This document shows positions 30,610 to 39,958 of a stretch of 64,000 nucleotides of DNA, piece by piece. The DNA is taken from positions 124,001 through 188,000 of the forward strand of contig NZ_FXAR01000003.1 of assembly GCF_900177745.1 (NCBI RefSeq), read 5' to 3'. Source of the stretch: Corynebacterium pollutisoli (lineage in GTDB: Bacteria; Actinomycetota; Actinomycetes; Mycobacteriales; Mycobacteriaceae). Made by a program: the position numbers and the translations under genes. The number at the start of each line of letters is the position of its first letter. The stretch's first letter is position 1. Under the pieces are notes generated by a model, which ran no database searches, was not told where the DNA came from, and saw nothing but the letters and a program-made list of their open reading frames with translations.

Positions 30610-31797
30610 ATGGCGAAGTTGAGAGTCGGCACCCTGGAGCGTCTCCGTCGCGTCGAGGGGTCCCTGGAGTCCCGGGCCCTGCGTGTGCGGAAGCGTCTGT
30701 TCGCGATCCTGCAGGTCGCCATCGCCGCCGGCCTCGCCTTCTGGGTGGCGCAGACCCTCGTCGGCCACCCGTTGCCCTTCTTCGCGCCGATCACCGTGGT
30801 CATCATCCTCGGTCTCGCCGGCGGCGAACGGATCCGGAAGGCCCTGGAGCTCTCGCTCGGCGTCATCGTCGGCGTCGGCCTCGGTGACCTGCTCGTCCAC
30901 TACACCCCGGACGGGCCGTGGATGATCCCCCTCGTGGTCGGCGTCTCCCTGCTGGTGGCGTCGTTCCTGTCGAAGTCGCCGCTGGTGAGCAACCAGGTGG
31001 CCATCGGCTCGATCCTCATCGCGACGATCCTGCCGCCGGGCACCGAGGGCGGCGGCCCCGACCGCATGCTCGACGCGTTCGTCGGCGCGGCGATCGGCCT
31101 GGCGACGATCGCGCTGCTCCCCTCGTCGCCGCTCAATTCCGGTCGGCAGGAGGTGTCCAAGTTGCTGGGTATCGCGTCGTCCGTGCTTGACGACGTCGCC
31201 GTGGCCCTCGACACCCGCGACGCCGAGGCCCTCGACAAGGCCATGGAGGCCGTCCACAACACCCAGCCCGACATCAACAACATGATCTCCGCCGCCGCCC
31301 ACGGCCGCGAGATCTCGGCGCTGTCCCCGCTGCTGTGGGGCTCCCGCCGGCGCGTGCGATCCCTCGAGCGGATCCTCCCCTCGGTGGAGTACACGATGCG
31401 CAACGCCCGCGTGCTGGCCCGCCGCGCCCTCGTGCTCTGCCAGGACGGGGACCGCGTCTCGACGCGCCTGGTCAACATCGTCGACGAACTCGCCGACATC
31501 GCCGCCGAGCTCTCCGACGTCTTCGACGCCCGCACCCCCTCCAACGAGGCGCAGGACATCCCCGACATCGTCCGTCGCCTGCAGGTCATCGGTGCCCGCT
31601 CCGGCATGGACGCGATCAGCGCCGACGCCGTCCTCTCGGAGTACGTCATCCTCGCCCAGGCCCGGTCCATCACCGCCGATCTGCTCGAGGTGAGCGGCTG
31701 GTCGCGGGAGTCCGCGCTCGCCGCCCTGGCGCCGACCTCCTCGACCCCGGCGTACCAGCCCGAGATCTGGCCGGGGGTCCGCGACGAGGAGTCGTAA
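30610..31797 (+). CDS. FUSC/aromatic acid exporter-like membrane protein
   Basis: 395 residues. The N-terminal ~160 residues hold about four to six hydrophobic segments, including ILQVAIAAGLAFWVAQTLVG and PFFAPITVVIILGLAGG; the C-terminal ~230 residues are cytoplasmic, helical and charged. This is the layout of half-size FUSC/ArAE exporters. ATG 30610 lies shortly after the fda terminator. Transported compound unknown. Confidence 0.75.
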   Translation: MAKLRVGTLERLRRVEGSLESRALRVRKRLFAILQVAIAAGLAFWVAQTLVGHPLPFFAPITVVIILGLAGGERIRKALELSLGVIVGVGLGDLLVHYTPDGPWMIPLVVGVSLLVASFLSKSPLVSNQVAIGSILIATILPPGTEGGGPDRMLDAFVGAAIGLATIALLPSSPLNSGRQEVSKLLGIASSVLDDVAVALDTRDAEALDKAMEAVHNTQPDINNMISAAAHGREISALSPLLWGSRRRVRSLERILPSVEYTMRNARVLARRALVLCQDGDRVSTRLVNIVDELADIAAELSDVFDARTPSNEAQDIPDIVRRLQVIGARSGMDAISADAVLSEYVILAQARSITADLLEVSGWSRESALAALAPTSSTPAYQPEIWPGVRDEES

Positions 31798-31822
31798 TCC
31801 GGTCCGGATGAAGCAGAACGTA

Positions 31823-31863
31823 CCGCGAAGCCCCTTCACCGGCATGGTGGAGGGGCTTCGCGG
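31823..31863. terminator. Bidirectional terminator between FUSC and PRC-barrel genes
   Basis: An 18-base stem with one mismatch (CCGCGAAGCCCCTTCACC/GGTGGAGGGGCTTCGCGG) and a 5-base loop between convergent genes. No T-run. Confidence 0.65.
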
Positions 31864-31895
31864 GACGAAGTGCCGCTCGGTCCTAGGAGTTGGTC

Positions 31896-32903
31896 CTAGT
31901 AGTTGGAGCGCGGGATGTGCTGATCGCCGTCATCCAGCGGACGACCGTCCGCGTCACGGTTGCCCAGGTCGCGCGGGTCGTGCTGCTCGCGCATGGAACG
32001 GCCGGTGGTGCCGCTCAGATCCTCCTGGTCGCCGCGTGCGGAGAGGTCGTCACCGCGCTCGACGTGGACCTCCTCGCGCTCGACCGGGACCTCGACGGTC
32101 TCGGTGGAGCGGACGCGGTACTTGCGCAGGCGGGTCTCGCCCGGGCGGAGCTCACGGCCACGGTCACGGTCGCGGTGGGCGTCATCGGCGTAGTCGCGCT
32201 CGGCGGTCTCGTAGTCGCGGAGCTGCTCGCGCGGCTCGTCGCTCATGCCGTGGGCGCTGGTGCCGCGGGCGGCGCGGTCCTCGGGGGTGCGGTCGAGGCC
32301 GAGCTCGTGGTCGGACTCGGCACGCAGGCGGTCGGCGGAGGCGTCGCCGTCGCGGCGGTGGTCGCCGAAGCCGTGGACGTCGGTGCCGTCGGTGCCATCG
32401 GTGCCCTGCGGGGCGGCGGCAGCGCCGGTGACACCCGGGGCGACGACCTGGTCACCCGGCATGCCCTGGTCCGGGGTCGGCTCCACGGCGTCGCGCTGCA
32501 GGTCACGATCGCGGTCGAAGCGGTCACCGTGGACGTCACGGTCGCGGTCGTAGTCGTCGTCGAAGCGGTGCGGCTCGTACTCGGTCTCGTTGGGGGTGCC
32601 GTCCAGGCCGAAGTGACGGTAGATCGTCGCGTGGTCCTCGTCGGAGAGGTGATCGTCGTCGCGGATGTTCGGGGCATCCTGGATGCGGTCCTTGGTGAAG
32701 GCGAGCTGGAGGTTCTCACCGTCGAGGCGGTGGCCGCGGAGCGGGACGATGCTGGAGCTCATGCCGAAGAGGCCGTGGCCCACCTCGACGAAGTCCGGCT
32801 GGCCGGTGGAGTCGTTGATGTAGACCTCCTTGACGGAGCCGAGCTTCTCGCCGTCGCGGTCGTAGGCGGTGGCGGTGGTGAGGTCGTGGATGTTGCGGTT
32901 CAT
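31896..32903 (-). CDS. PRC-barrel domain stress protein with DUF2382-like tail
   Basis: 335 residues. N-terminal PRC barrel (about 1-80; DLTTATAYDRDGEKLGSVKE, TGQPDFVEV). A long charged, low-complexity middle full of Asp-Arg repeats (for example DDYDRDRDVHGDRFDRDRD). A C-terminal stretch RLRKYRVRSTETVEVPVERE that matches DUF2382, a domain of general-stress proteins. Soluble, function unknown. ATG 32903 behind AAAGGAA, chosen over an upstream GTG/ATG extension with no binding site. The 5' region has a plus-strand promoter and a GlxR-like site. Confidence 0.8.
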   Translation of the reverse strand: MNRNIHDLTTATAYDRDGEKLGSVKEVYINDSTGQPDFVEVGHGLFGMSSSIVPLRGHRLDGENLQLAFTKDRIQDAPNIRDDDHLSDEDHATIYRHFGLDGTPNETEYEPHRFDDDYDRDRDVHGDRFDRDRDLQRDAVEPTPDQGMPGDQVVAPGVTGAAAAPQGTDGTDGTDVHGFGDHRRDGDASADRLRAESDHELGLDRTPEDRAARGTSAHGMSDEPREQLRDYETAERDYADDAHRDRDRGRELRPGETRLRKYRVRSTETVEVPVEREEVHVERGDDLSARGDQEDLSGTTGRSMREQHDPRDLGNRDADGRPLDDGDQHIPRSNY

Positions 32904-32998
32904 GATGCGATTCCTTTCGGGTGATCGGTTGATCTGGTCCCGAGCGTAGGAACGCCACGCCGGTCCTGCCACGAATTTCAACCCTCCCCGGGGCGTCC

Positions 32999-33026
32999 TT
33001 GAAAAACGTGTGAAGCAGGCTACAAT
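32999..33026 (+). promoter_or_regulatory. Strong SigA-type promoter without an annotated gene
   Basis: TTGAAA (32999-33004)-N16-TACAAT (33021-33026) on the plus strand. The transcript would start near 33033 and run through a 145-base stretch with no plus-strand gene, then antisense to the gene at 33178-34020. A small RNA or antisense RNA is the simplest reading; no T-run terminator is visible. Confidence 0.45.
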
Positions 33027-33161
33027 GTTCGCCCTGTACTGGTCACATGTTGCGGCAATAATAGATTCCGCTGGTCAGTGATCGTGGCCTGACCTTCGGC
33101 GTCCGTTACCGACACTGTGACGGCGACCACATGCGGGGGCGTCGATAGGCAAAACCCCGTG

Positions 33162-33177
33162 TGTGATCTTAATCACA
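33162..33177. promoter_or_regulatory. Perfect GlxR/CRP-type site
   Basis: TGTGATCTTAATCACA, both half-sites exact (TGTGA-N6-TCACA). It directly abuts the stop codon of the gene at 33178-34020 and lies about 260 bases upstream of the PRC-barrel gene and 130 bases downstream of the orphan promoter. Confidence 0.6.
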
Positions 33178-34020
33178 TTAGGACCGGACAATCTGAAGAT
33201 CTCGGAGGTGACGGTAGAACGTCGAGCGCTCCAGCGGGCGCTTGTGGCGGACGCCGTCGATCGTCACCGCCAGGGACGGTCCGCCAGCCTGCACCGCGCG
33301 GCCCGTCGCCAGGGAATCCGGGTCCACCGGAGTGGAACGACTCAGCTTGTGTGCGAGGCGCTGACGGAAGGACAGCTCCAGGTCGGCCGGCTCCCGCATG
33401 CGCACGGCGGCGATGCCGGGGGCGTCGAGCATGGGGACGAGGCGGGCGCCGAAGACGCCGTCGAAAAGCACGCCCTCGCGGCCCTCATGGCGGACGAGGA
33501 CATGGTCGTTGACGATGATCTCGCCGGTGATCTCCCCGCCCTCCCACTCGGTGATCGTGGCGGAGCCGGCGACGGCCATGCCCAGGTCAGTGCGGATGAG
33601 CGGCACCGGGCGCGCCGACCCTGCCAGGGCGATCCGCCACGGCGAGTCCAGGCCCCAGTTGGCCGCCGCCACCGAATCGCCGACCGGGATGAAACCGACC
33701 TCCGCCCACAGGTAGTCTCCGCGCATCATGCGGGTGAGGACGGCGGCGAGGGCGGCGTCGGTACCCACGACGATGACGCGCAGCGGCTCCGGCAGGTGCG
33801 GGGCCTGCGGGGCCGGGGCCGGGGTCGCCAGGTGGGCCACATCGGGCTGCTGGGCGATCTCGTCGAGGGAGGGGGTGGGATCCTCCGGGAGCATCTCCGC
33901 GGCGATCGCGTCGAGAGGGGAGAGGTCGCGGCGGCCCGGGATCGCCGGCAGGCTGAGAACAGTGCCGGGGAGGTCGGCCGGAACAACGACATCGCCACAG
34001 CGTAGGATCACCACTCGCAT
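33178..34020 (-). CDS. Conserved corynebacterial hypothetical
   Basis: 280 residues. Starts [19 protein letters not shown]; a Pro/Ala-rich linker (about 65-85); then a domain with [19 protein letters not shown] and [20 protein letters not shown]. There is no membrane segment. The second half faintly recalls lipid/diacylglycerol kinase-like folds, but no key motif is present, so I assign no function. ATG 34020, divergent from purA. Confidence 0.7.
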   Translation of the reverse strand: MRVVILRCGDVVVPADLPGTVLSLPAIPGRRDLSPLDAIAAEMLPEDPTPSLDEIAQQPDVAHLATPAPAPQAPHLPEPLRVIVVGTDAALAAVLTRMMRGDYLWAEVGFIPVGDSVAAANWGLDSPWRIALAGSARPVPLIRTDLGMAVAGSATITEWEGGEITGEIIVNDHVLVRHEGREGVLFDGVFGARLVPMLDAPGIAAVRMREPADLELSFRQRLAHKLSRSTPVDPDSLATGRAVQAGGPSLAVTIDGVRHKRPLERSTFYRHLRDLQIVRS

Positions 34021-34044
34021 GAGGGTTGATCCTACAACCCGTAG

Positions 34045-34050
34045 TAGAAT
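34045..34050 (+). promoter_or_regulatory. -10 box upstream of purA
   Basis: TAGAAT, 64 bases before the purA start. The matching -35 is weak. Confidence 0.4.
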
Positions 34051-34114
34051 GGTAAGCCGTCTGTGGCTTTCAACAGCCACGCGTTCCCGAAACTTGAGCG
34101 GAAGTGACCCAATA

Positions 34115-35407
34115 ATGGCTGCAATCGTGATCGTCGGCGCCCAGTGGGGCGATGAGGGCAAGGGCAAGGCCACCGACATCCTGGGCGGCGAAGTTGACTA
34201 CGTGGTCAAGCCCAACGGCGGCAACAACGCCGGCCACACCGTCGTCGTCGGCGGCGAGAAGTACGAGCTGAAGCTCCTTCCAGCCGGTGTCCTCTCCGAG
34301 AACGCGGTCCCGATCCTGGGTAACGGCGTCGTCATCAACCTCGAGGCACTCTTCGAGGAGATCGACGGCCTCGCCGCCCGCGGGGCTAACCCGGAGCGCC
34401 TGCGGATCTCCGCCAATGCCCACCTCGTCGCGCCCTACCACCAGGTCCTCGACCGCGTTCAGGAGCGCTTCCTGGGCAAGCGCGCCATCGGCACCACCGG
34501 CCGCGGCATCGGCCCGGCCTACGCCGACAAGGTCAACCGCATCGGCATCCGCGTGCAGGACATCTTCGACGAGTCGATCCTCCGCCAGAAGGTCACCTCC
34601 GCTCTCGACGTCAAGAATCAGATCCTGGTGAAGATGTACAACCGCAAGGCCATCGACCCGGAGACCATCGTCGAGTACTTCCTCGGTTACGCCGACCGCC
34701 TGCGCCCCATGGTCATCGACGCCGACCGCGTCCTCAACGAGGCCCTCGACGAGGGCAAGCGCGTCCTCATGGAGGGCGGCCAGGCCACCATGCTCGACGT
34801 CGATCACGGCACCTACCCGTTCGTCACCTCCTCGAACCCGTCGGCCGGTGGCGCCTGCGTCGGTTCCGGCATCGGCCCGACCCGCATCACCACCACCCTG
34901 GGCATCATCAAGGCGTACACCACCCGCGTCGGCGCCGGCCCGTTCCCGACGGAGCTCTTCGACAAGTGGGGCGAGTACCTGCAGACCGTCGGCGGTGAGG
35001 TCGGTGTCAACACCGGCCGCAAGCGCCGCTGCGGCTGGTACGACTCGGTCATCGCCCGCTACGCCTCCCGCGTCAACGGCTTCACCGACTACTTTCTCAC
35101 CAAGCTCGACGTGCTCACCGGCATCGGCGAGATCCCGATCTGCGTCGCCTACGACGTCGACGGCACGCGTTTCGACGAGATGCCGATGACCCAGACCGAC
35201 TTCCACCACGCGGAGCCGATCTTCGAGACCATGCCCGCCTGGGACGAGGACATCACCGGCTGCACCACCTTCGAGGAGCTGCCGCAGAAGGCCCAGGATT
35301 ACGTCCTGCGCCTCGAGGAGCTCTCCGGCTGCCGCATGTCCTACATCGGCGTCGGCCCGGGCCGCGACCAGACGATCGTGCGCCACGACGTCCTGATGGA
35401 CAACTAG
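34115..35407 (+). CDS. purA: Adenylosuccinate synthase
   Basis: First step from IMP to AMP: IMP + aspartate + GTP. 430 residues, standard. GTP-binding loop GDEGKGK (12-18); NNAGHTV and the C-terminal signature [12 protein letters not shown] 34115. The purT-like gene starts directly after its stop (TAGATG), so the two are co-transcribed. Confidence 0.97.
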   Translation: MAAIVIVGAQWGDEGKGKATDILGGEVDYVVKPNGGNNAGHTVVVGGEKYELKLLPAGVLSENAVPILGNGVVINLEALFEEIDGLAARGANPERLRISANAHLVAPYHQVLDRVQERFLGKRAIGTTGRGIGPAYADKVNRIGIRVQDIFDESILRQKVTSALDVKNQILVKMYNRKAIDPETIVEYFLGYADRLRPMVIDADRVLNEALDEGKRVLMEGGQATMLDVDHGTYPFVTSSNPSAGGACVGSGIGPTRITTTLGIIKAYTTRVGAGPFPTELFDKWGEYLQTVGGEVGVNTGRKRRCGWYDSVIARYASRVNGFTDYFLTKLDVLTGIGEIPICVAYDVDGTRFDEMPMTQTDFHHAEPIFETMPAWDEDITGCTTFEELPQKAQDYVLRLEELSGCRMSYIGVGPGRDQTIVRHDVLMDN

Positions 35408-36451
35408 ATGACCAGCGTCCTCCTGCTCGGCCGCTCCGCGGAGCTCACCGCCGCTTTTCGACGCCTCGGTGTCACCGTCCACTCCGCCCCCGCGGGTGCG
35501 GCGTCGGACGGTGACCAGCTGCGGGTGCTCGTCACCCGGCACGAGGTCGACCATGTGGTGCCGCTCGTGGAGGACGTGGACGTGGCCGGCCTAAAGGCCC
35601 TCGAGGACAGCGGCGTCGACGTCGTGCCCTCCGCCAAGGGCTGCCGCCTCACCGTCGAGCGTGACACCCTGCGCACCGTGGCCAACGAGGAACTCGGCCT
35701 GCCCACCACCGCCTACCGCTTCGCCGACACCCGCGAGGAGTTCGAGGCGGCGGTCGAGGAGCTGGGCCTGCCGTGCATCGTCAAGCCCGCCCGCTTCTCC
35801 TCCGAGAAGGGCCACCGCGTGCTGCATGAGGGCGATGACATCGCAGCCGCATGGCCCGACCGCCGGGTCATGGTGGAGCGCTTCGTCGACTTCGACCACG
35901 AGCTCACCATGCTCGCCGTGCGCTCCGTGGACCCCGCCACCGGGCGCCTGGCCACGTGGTTCTGCGAGCCCGTCGGCCACGCCCACCGCGGCGGCAAGCT
36001 GGCCGAGGCGTGGCAGCCCATGGAGGTCAACCGGTCGGCCCTGGACAACGCCCGCTCCATGGCCGCGCGGATCTCCAATGCGCTCGGCGGGCGCGGCCTG
36101 TTCGCCGTCGAGATGTTCGTCGCCGGGGAGGACGTCTACTTCTCCGCCGTCACCCCCCGCCCGCACGACGTGGCGACGGTGACGCTGAGCTCCCAGCGTT
36201 TCTCGCAGTACGACCTCCATGCACGGGCGGTCCTCGGGCTGCCCATCGACACCACGCTCGTCTCCCCGGGCGCCTGCACGATGCTCTACGGGCCGGTCAA
36301 CGACCTCGCTGCCGCTCTCGCGGTGCCGGAGGCCGACGTCCGTCTCTACCGCGACGAGCGGGCCATGGTCCTGGCCACCGCAGAAACCGTTGACAGCGCC
36401 CGCAGCCGGGCGGCTCAGGCCTCGGAGGCGGCGACCCGCAGCATCGGCTGA
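35408..36451 (+). CDS. PurT-like ATP-grasp protein (formate-dependent GAR transformylase family)
   Basis: 347 residues. N-terminal dinucleotide-like domain (SVLLLGRSAELTAAFRRLGV), then an ATP-grasp fold (LGLPCIVKPARFSSEKGHRV; GRGLFAVEMFVAGEDVYFS) and the PurT-like PRPHDVATVTLSSQ. It is 40-50 residues shorter than E. coli PurT, mainly in the first domain, where the usual GSGELGKE is GRSAELTA. If active it makes FGAR from GAR, formate and ATP. Position right after purA supports a purine role. Confidence 0.75.
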   Translation: MTSVLLLGRSAELTAAFRRLGVTVHSAPAGAASDGDQLRVLVTRHEVDHVVPLVEDVDVAGLKALEDSGVDVVPSAKGCRLTVERDTLRTVANEELGLPTTAYRFADTREEFEAAVEELGLPCIVKPARFSSEKGHRVLHEGDDIAAAWPDRRVMVERFVDFDHELTMLAVRSVDPATGRLATWFCEPVGHAHRGGKLAEAWQPMEVNRSALDNARSMAARISNALGGRGLFAVEMFVAGEDVYFSAVTPRPHDVATVTLSSQRFSQYDLHARAVLGLPIDTTLVSPGACTMLYGPVNDLAAALAVPEADVRLYRDERAMVLATAETVDSARSRAAQASEAATRSIG

Positions 36452-36867
36452 TGTGGGATTCCCTCGTCGTCGAAGACGTCGCCGACGGGCTCGAACCCGA
36501 ACCCGCGGTAGAACGCCACCAGCGGAACCTGGGCGTCCAGCACCACGTCCCGGCCCTCGGCCAGCCCGGTCGCTGCTTCAACGAGCTGGCCGGACAGGCC
36601 CGTGCCCCGCGCCGACGGCGTCACGCACACCCGTCCCAGCCGCAGCCGGGCGCCGTCGGGGAAGACCCGCGCCGTCCCCAGTAGCTGCCGCCCGGCGACG
36701 TCCCAGGCCAGCAGATGGACGGTGTCCGGATCCGCGTCCACGTCGTCGATCTCCGCGTAGGGGCAGCGCTGCTCGTGGACGAAGATGTCCACCCGCAGCT
36801 TGTAGAGTTTGTGGACCTCGAGCGGCGACAACGCCGCGAGGGGGTGGGCGGCGATGAGAGTGTGCAC
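36415..36867 (-). CDS. ElaA-type GNAT acetyltransferase
   Basis: 150 residues. KLYKLRVDIFVHEQRCPYAEID near the start (shortened here) is the ElaA hallmark; the acetyl-CoA loop region is RVCVTPSARGTGLSGQL. I prefer GTG 36867, with GAGG six bases upstream, over a TTG at 36879 that overlaps the MFS stop. The 3' end overlaps the convergent purT-like gene by 37 bases. Last gene of the amidohydrolase-MFS-MFS operon; its substrate is unknown. Confidence 0.8.
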   Translation of the reverse strand: MHTLIAAHPLAALSPLEVHKLYKLRVDIFVHEQRCPYAEIDDVDADPDTVHLLAWDVAGRQLLGTARVFPDGARLRLGRVCVTPSARGTGLSGQLVEAATGLAEGRDVVLDAQVPLVAFYRGFGFEPVGDVFDDEGIPHQPMLRVAASEA

Positions 36868-36875
36868 GGTGAGCC

Positions 36876-38390
36876 TCAACTCTTGTGGGTCGTGGGGGAA
36901 TCGACGGCGATCTGGTCGGCCGGGCGTTTCTGGCGGGGCACGACGACGAGGATGGCGACGAGGGCGATGAAGGCCAGGAGGGCATTGAATCCGATGCCCA
37001 CCATGCCTGCCTCGCGTAACGCCACATTGTACTGCACTCCCACGAAGGGGATCAGCTCCCGCAAGACAGGCACCCCGGTCTCCTCCAGCGCGGTGAAGAT
37101 GGCGGTGGAACCCGCCAGACCGAAGGCCGCGCCAAGGGAGGAAGCCATCTTGAACAGTCCCGCGCCGGAACCGGCGTACTCGTCCGGGAGCGAGGAGAGG
37201 GCGGTGTCCGTCGCCGGGGTGGCGAAGAAGGCCAGTCCCAGCCCGAACAGGGAGAAACCGATCGCGGCCATGATGATGTAGGAGGTCTGGTAGAGGTTGG
37301 TGAACATGAGGAAACTAATGGCCACCAGCATCGTCGCCGCGCCCAACGCCATGGGCTTGCGGGGGCCGAGCTTCTGCAGCATCTTCTCGCCCACGCGGAT
37401 GAAGGCGATGACGCACACGGCGTAGCCGAGGGTGACGTAACCGGCGTCGGCGGCGGACAGGCCTCCCGCCTGCTGCAGCATCCACAGCGCCACCGTCATC
37501 ACACCCACGCAGGAGTTCATGAGGAAATTCGCCAGCACGGCACCGGAGAAGGAGCGGCTGCGGAAGAGCCGGAAGTCGATGAAAGCATCCGGATTGCCGG
37601 ACTCGACCCGGAAGAAGACGATCAGCGCGGCGACGGCGACGGCCGCCAGCGTGAGGATGATCGGGTGGGCCCAACCGAGGGAGGACCCCTGGGTGGCCAC
37701 CACCTGAGCGGACAGGAGGGCGACGAGGAAGCTGGCGATGCCCGCGACATCGAGCCTGCGCTCCAGCCCCGCGGCGGGCTGGGACTCCGGCAGCGGCCGG
37801 ATGAGGACTATCGCGGCGACGGCGACGGCCGCGCTGAGCACGAACAGCCCGCGCCAGCCGACCACAGTGCCGGTGAGCCAACCACCGACCAGGGCGGCGA
37901 GTCCGGACCCGCCGAAGGTGCCGATCGACCACATCGACACGGCGCGTTGGCGGTCCTCGCCCTGCCAGTAGGTTTTCACCAGCGCGAGAGAGGTGGGCAT
38001 GATGAACGCCGCGGCCAGGCCCTGCATCGCACGGCCCAGCAGCATCATCACCGCCGACAGGTCGCTGAACGCTCCGGCCACGAGCAGGGAACCGACGATG
38101 TTGATGACGAGCCCGATCGTGAGGAACCGTACCCGGCCGTACCGGTCGCCGAAACCGCCGGCGATGACGACGAACATTCCGGCGAACAGCGACGCCAGGG
38201 AAATGGCGGTGTTCATCAGCGGTTGCGGTATGCCGGTGTCGCCGGCCATGACGGGGCCGATGTTGAGCGCGGACTGGGCGAACAACCAGAAGGTCAGGAC
38301 GGCCAGGACCAGGCCGAGCAGGGTCGGGTTCGTGCCTGTGAACTCACGGTCCGCGCCGGTGGGGCCAGTGTCTGCTGTGGGCGTTGACAT
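36876..38390 (-). CDS. MFS transporter, DHA2-like (copy 2)
   Basis: 504 residues with 12-14 hydrophobic segments. Motif A-like GGFGDRYGRVRFL after TM2 and GRAMQGLAAAFIMPTSLALV. ATG 38390 is set by AAGGA six bases upstream; an ATG two codons earlier lacks that spacing. Closely related to the next gene upstream throughout, including RVGEKMLQKLGPRKPM and GSGAGLFKMASSLGAAFG, so the pair arose by tandem duplication. Drug, amino-acid-conjugate or metabolite export is the family role. Confidence 0.87.
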   Translation of the reverse strand: MSTPTADTGPTGADREFTGTNPTLLGLVLAVLTFWLFAQSALNIGPVMAGDTGIPQPLMNTAISLASLFAGMFVVIAGGFGDRYGRVRFLTIGLVINIVGSLLVAGAFSDLSAVMMLLGRAMQGLAAAFIMPTSLALVKTYWQGEDRQRAVSMWSIGTFGGSGLAALVGGWLTGTVVGWRGLFVLSAAVAVAAIVLIRPLPESQPAAGLERRLDVAGIASFLVALLSAQVVATQGSSLGWAHPIILTLAAVAVAALIVFFRVESGNPDAFIDFRLFRSRSFSGAVLANFLMNSCVGVMTVALWMLQQAGGLSAADAGYVTLGYAVCVIAFIRVGEKMLQKLGPRKPMALGAATMLVAISFLMFTNLYQTSYIIMAAIGFSLFGLGLAFFATPATDTALSSLPDEYAGSGAGLFKMASSLGAAFGLAGSTAIFTALEETGVPVLRELIPFVGVQYNVALREAGMVGIGFNALLAFIALVAILVVVPRQKRPADQIAVDSPTTHKS

Positions 38391-38423
38391 TGGCATTCCT
38401 TATGGTTGTCGGGCGCTGAACCA

Positions 38424-38468
38424 CAATGACCGCTACCCGGGAGGTGATTCCCGCAGTGGCGGTCATTG
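38424..38468 (-). terminator. Hairpin between the two MFS genes
   Basis: Arms CAATGACCGCTAC/GTGGCGGTCATTG, 13 bases with one mismatch, 19-base loop. Likely an attenuator or mRNA stabiliser that sets the ratio of the two transporters. Confidence 0.5.
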
Positions 38469-38486
38469 CACGGAACTCGCCGAAGT

Positions 38487-39956
38487 CTAGGCTTCCGCCT
38501 CGGCTTTCTTGCCCTTGGGGATGAAGAAGGTGATGGAGATGAGGGCGGCGATCGCCATCAGGGCGTTGAAGGCGAGGCCGACGAAGCCGGCTTCGCGGAC
38601 CGCCACATTGTCCTGTCGACCGGAGAACTCGATGGCCGCACCGACGATGTCGAGGCCGGAGGTCTGGAGCGCGGTGAAGATGGCTGCGGAGGCGGCGACG
38701 CCGAAAGCGGCGCCCAGGGACGAGGCCATCTTGTAGATGCCGGAGCCCGAGCCGACCTGGTCGTTGGGCAGGTTGGACAGGGCGGCGTCTGTGGAGGGAG
38801 TGGCGTAGAACGCCAGTCCGAGGCCGAACAGGGAGTACGAGATCACCGCGAGGATCTGGTAGGTGCCCTGCATGGTGTTGGTGGCCATGAGCAGTGAGAT
38901 GGAGACCAGCACGATGAGGGTTCCCCAGATCATCGGCTTCCGCGGACCGAACTTCTGCAGCAGTTTCTCACCCACGCGGATGAACGCGATGATGAAGATC
39001 GCGTAGCCGAGGGTCAGGTAGCCCGCCTCGGCGGCCGACATGTTGCCTGCGCCCTGCAGGACCCAGAGGGAGACGGTGAGGGCGCCGGCGGTGCCGTTGA
39101 TGAGGAAGTTCGAGATCGTCGCGCCGGTGAACACGGTGTTCTTGAACAGCGCGAAGTCGACGAAGGGGGTGCCGGTGTTGCGTTCCTGGTTGATGAAGAC
39201 GCCGAACGCGGCGAGGAAAACCGCCAGCAGGGCCCAGGTGATCCAGCTGGTCCAGCCGATGGAGGAGCCCTGGGTGACGACGATGAGCAGGGACGCCAGA
39301 GCGACCGCCAGGGAGATGATGCCTATCCAGTCGGTCCGGCCGGGCTTGCCCGCGCCCGGCGCCGCCTCGGGGATCTGGCGCATGAGGATGATCGAGAGGA
39401 CGGAGACGACTGCGCTGATGATGAAGATCGAGCGCCAGCCCAGGGCGGTGGAGGCCATGAAACCGCCGAAGATGGCGGTCAGGCCGGAGCCGCCCCAGGA
39501 ACCGATGGACCACATGGACACGGCGCGCTGGCGGGCGGGACCCTCCCAGTACACCTTGAGCAGCGCCATGGTGGTCGGCATGATGGCGCCGGCCGACAGG
39601 CCCTGGAGCACGCGGCCGGTGAGAACCATGCCGGAGGCGGCCTCGCTGAAGGCGAAGGCGATGAGCAGGGAGCCGATCATGCCGAAGACATTGCCGAGGG
39701 TGGCGATCTTCTTCAGGCCGAACTTGTCGCCGAAGCCGCCCCACATGACGATGAACATGCCGGAGAACAGGGCGGACAGCGAAATCGCGATGTTCATCAC
39801 CTCCATCGGCATGCCGATGTCGTCGGCCATGAGGGGGCCGATGTTCATTGTCGTCTGGGCGAAGAGCCAGAAGGTGATGACCGCGAGGACGATGCCGAAG
39901 AGGGAGGCGTCGTTGCCCTTGAAATCGGTCCTGACTGGTGTGGTCGTGGTGGTCAT
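38487..39956 (-). CDS. MFS transporter, DHA2-like (copy 1)
   Basis: 489 residues with 12-14 hydrophobic segments. GGFGDKFGLKKIATLG and GRVLQGLSAGAIMPTTMALL place it with the DHA2/QacA-type exporters. ATG 39956 has AAGGAG upstream, and its start is two bases after the stop of the amidohydrolase gene, so the two are translationally linked. Tandem paralogue of the gene at 36876-38390. Confidence 0.88.
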   Translation of the reverse strand: MTTTTTPVRTDFKGNDASLFGIVLAVITFWLFAQTTMNIGPLMADDIGMPMEVMNIAISLSALFSGMFIVMWGGFGDKFGLKKIATLGNVFGMIGSLLIAFAFSEAASGMVLTGRVLQGLSAGAIMPTTMALLKVYWEGPARQRAVSMWSIGSWGGSGLTAIFGGFMASTALGWRSIFIISAVVSVLSIILMRQIPEAAPGAGKPGRTDWIGIISLAVALASLLIVVTQGSSIGWTSWITWALLAVFLAAFGVFINQERNTGTPFVDFALFKNTVFTGATISNFLINGTAGALTVSLWVLQGAGNMSAAEAGYLTLGYAIFIIAFIRVGEKLLQKFGPRKPMIWGTLIVLVSISLLMATNTMQGTYQILAVISYSLFGLGLAFYATPSTDAALSNLPNDQVGSGSGIYKMASSLGAAFGVAASAAIFTALQTSGLDIVGAAIEFSGRQDNVAVREAGFVGLAFNALMAIAALISITFFIPKGKKAEAEA

Positions 39957-39958
39957 GC

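Noticed and set aside
31896..32903. Asp/Arg repeats of the PRC-barrel protein as DNA-level tandem repeats
   Set aside because: The nucleotide sequence is not periodic enough; the repetition is at amino-acid level only.
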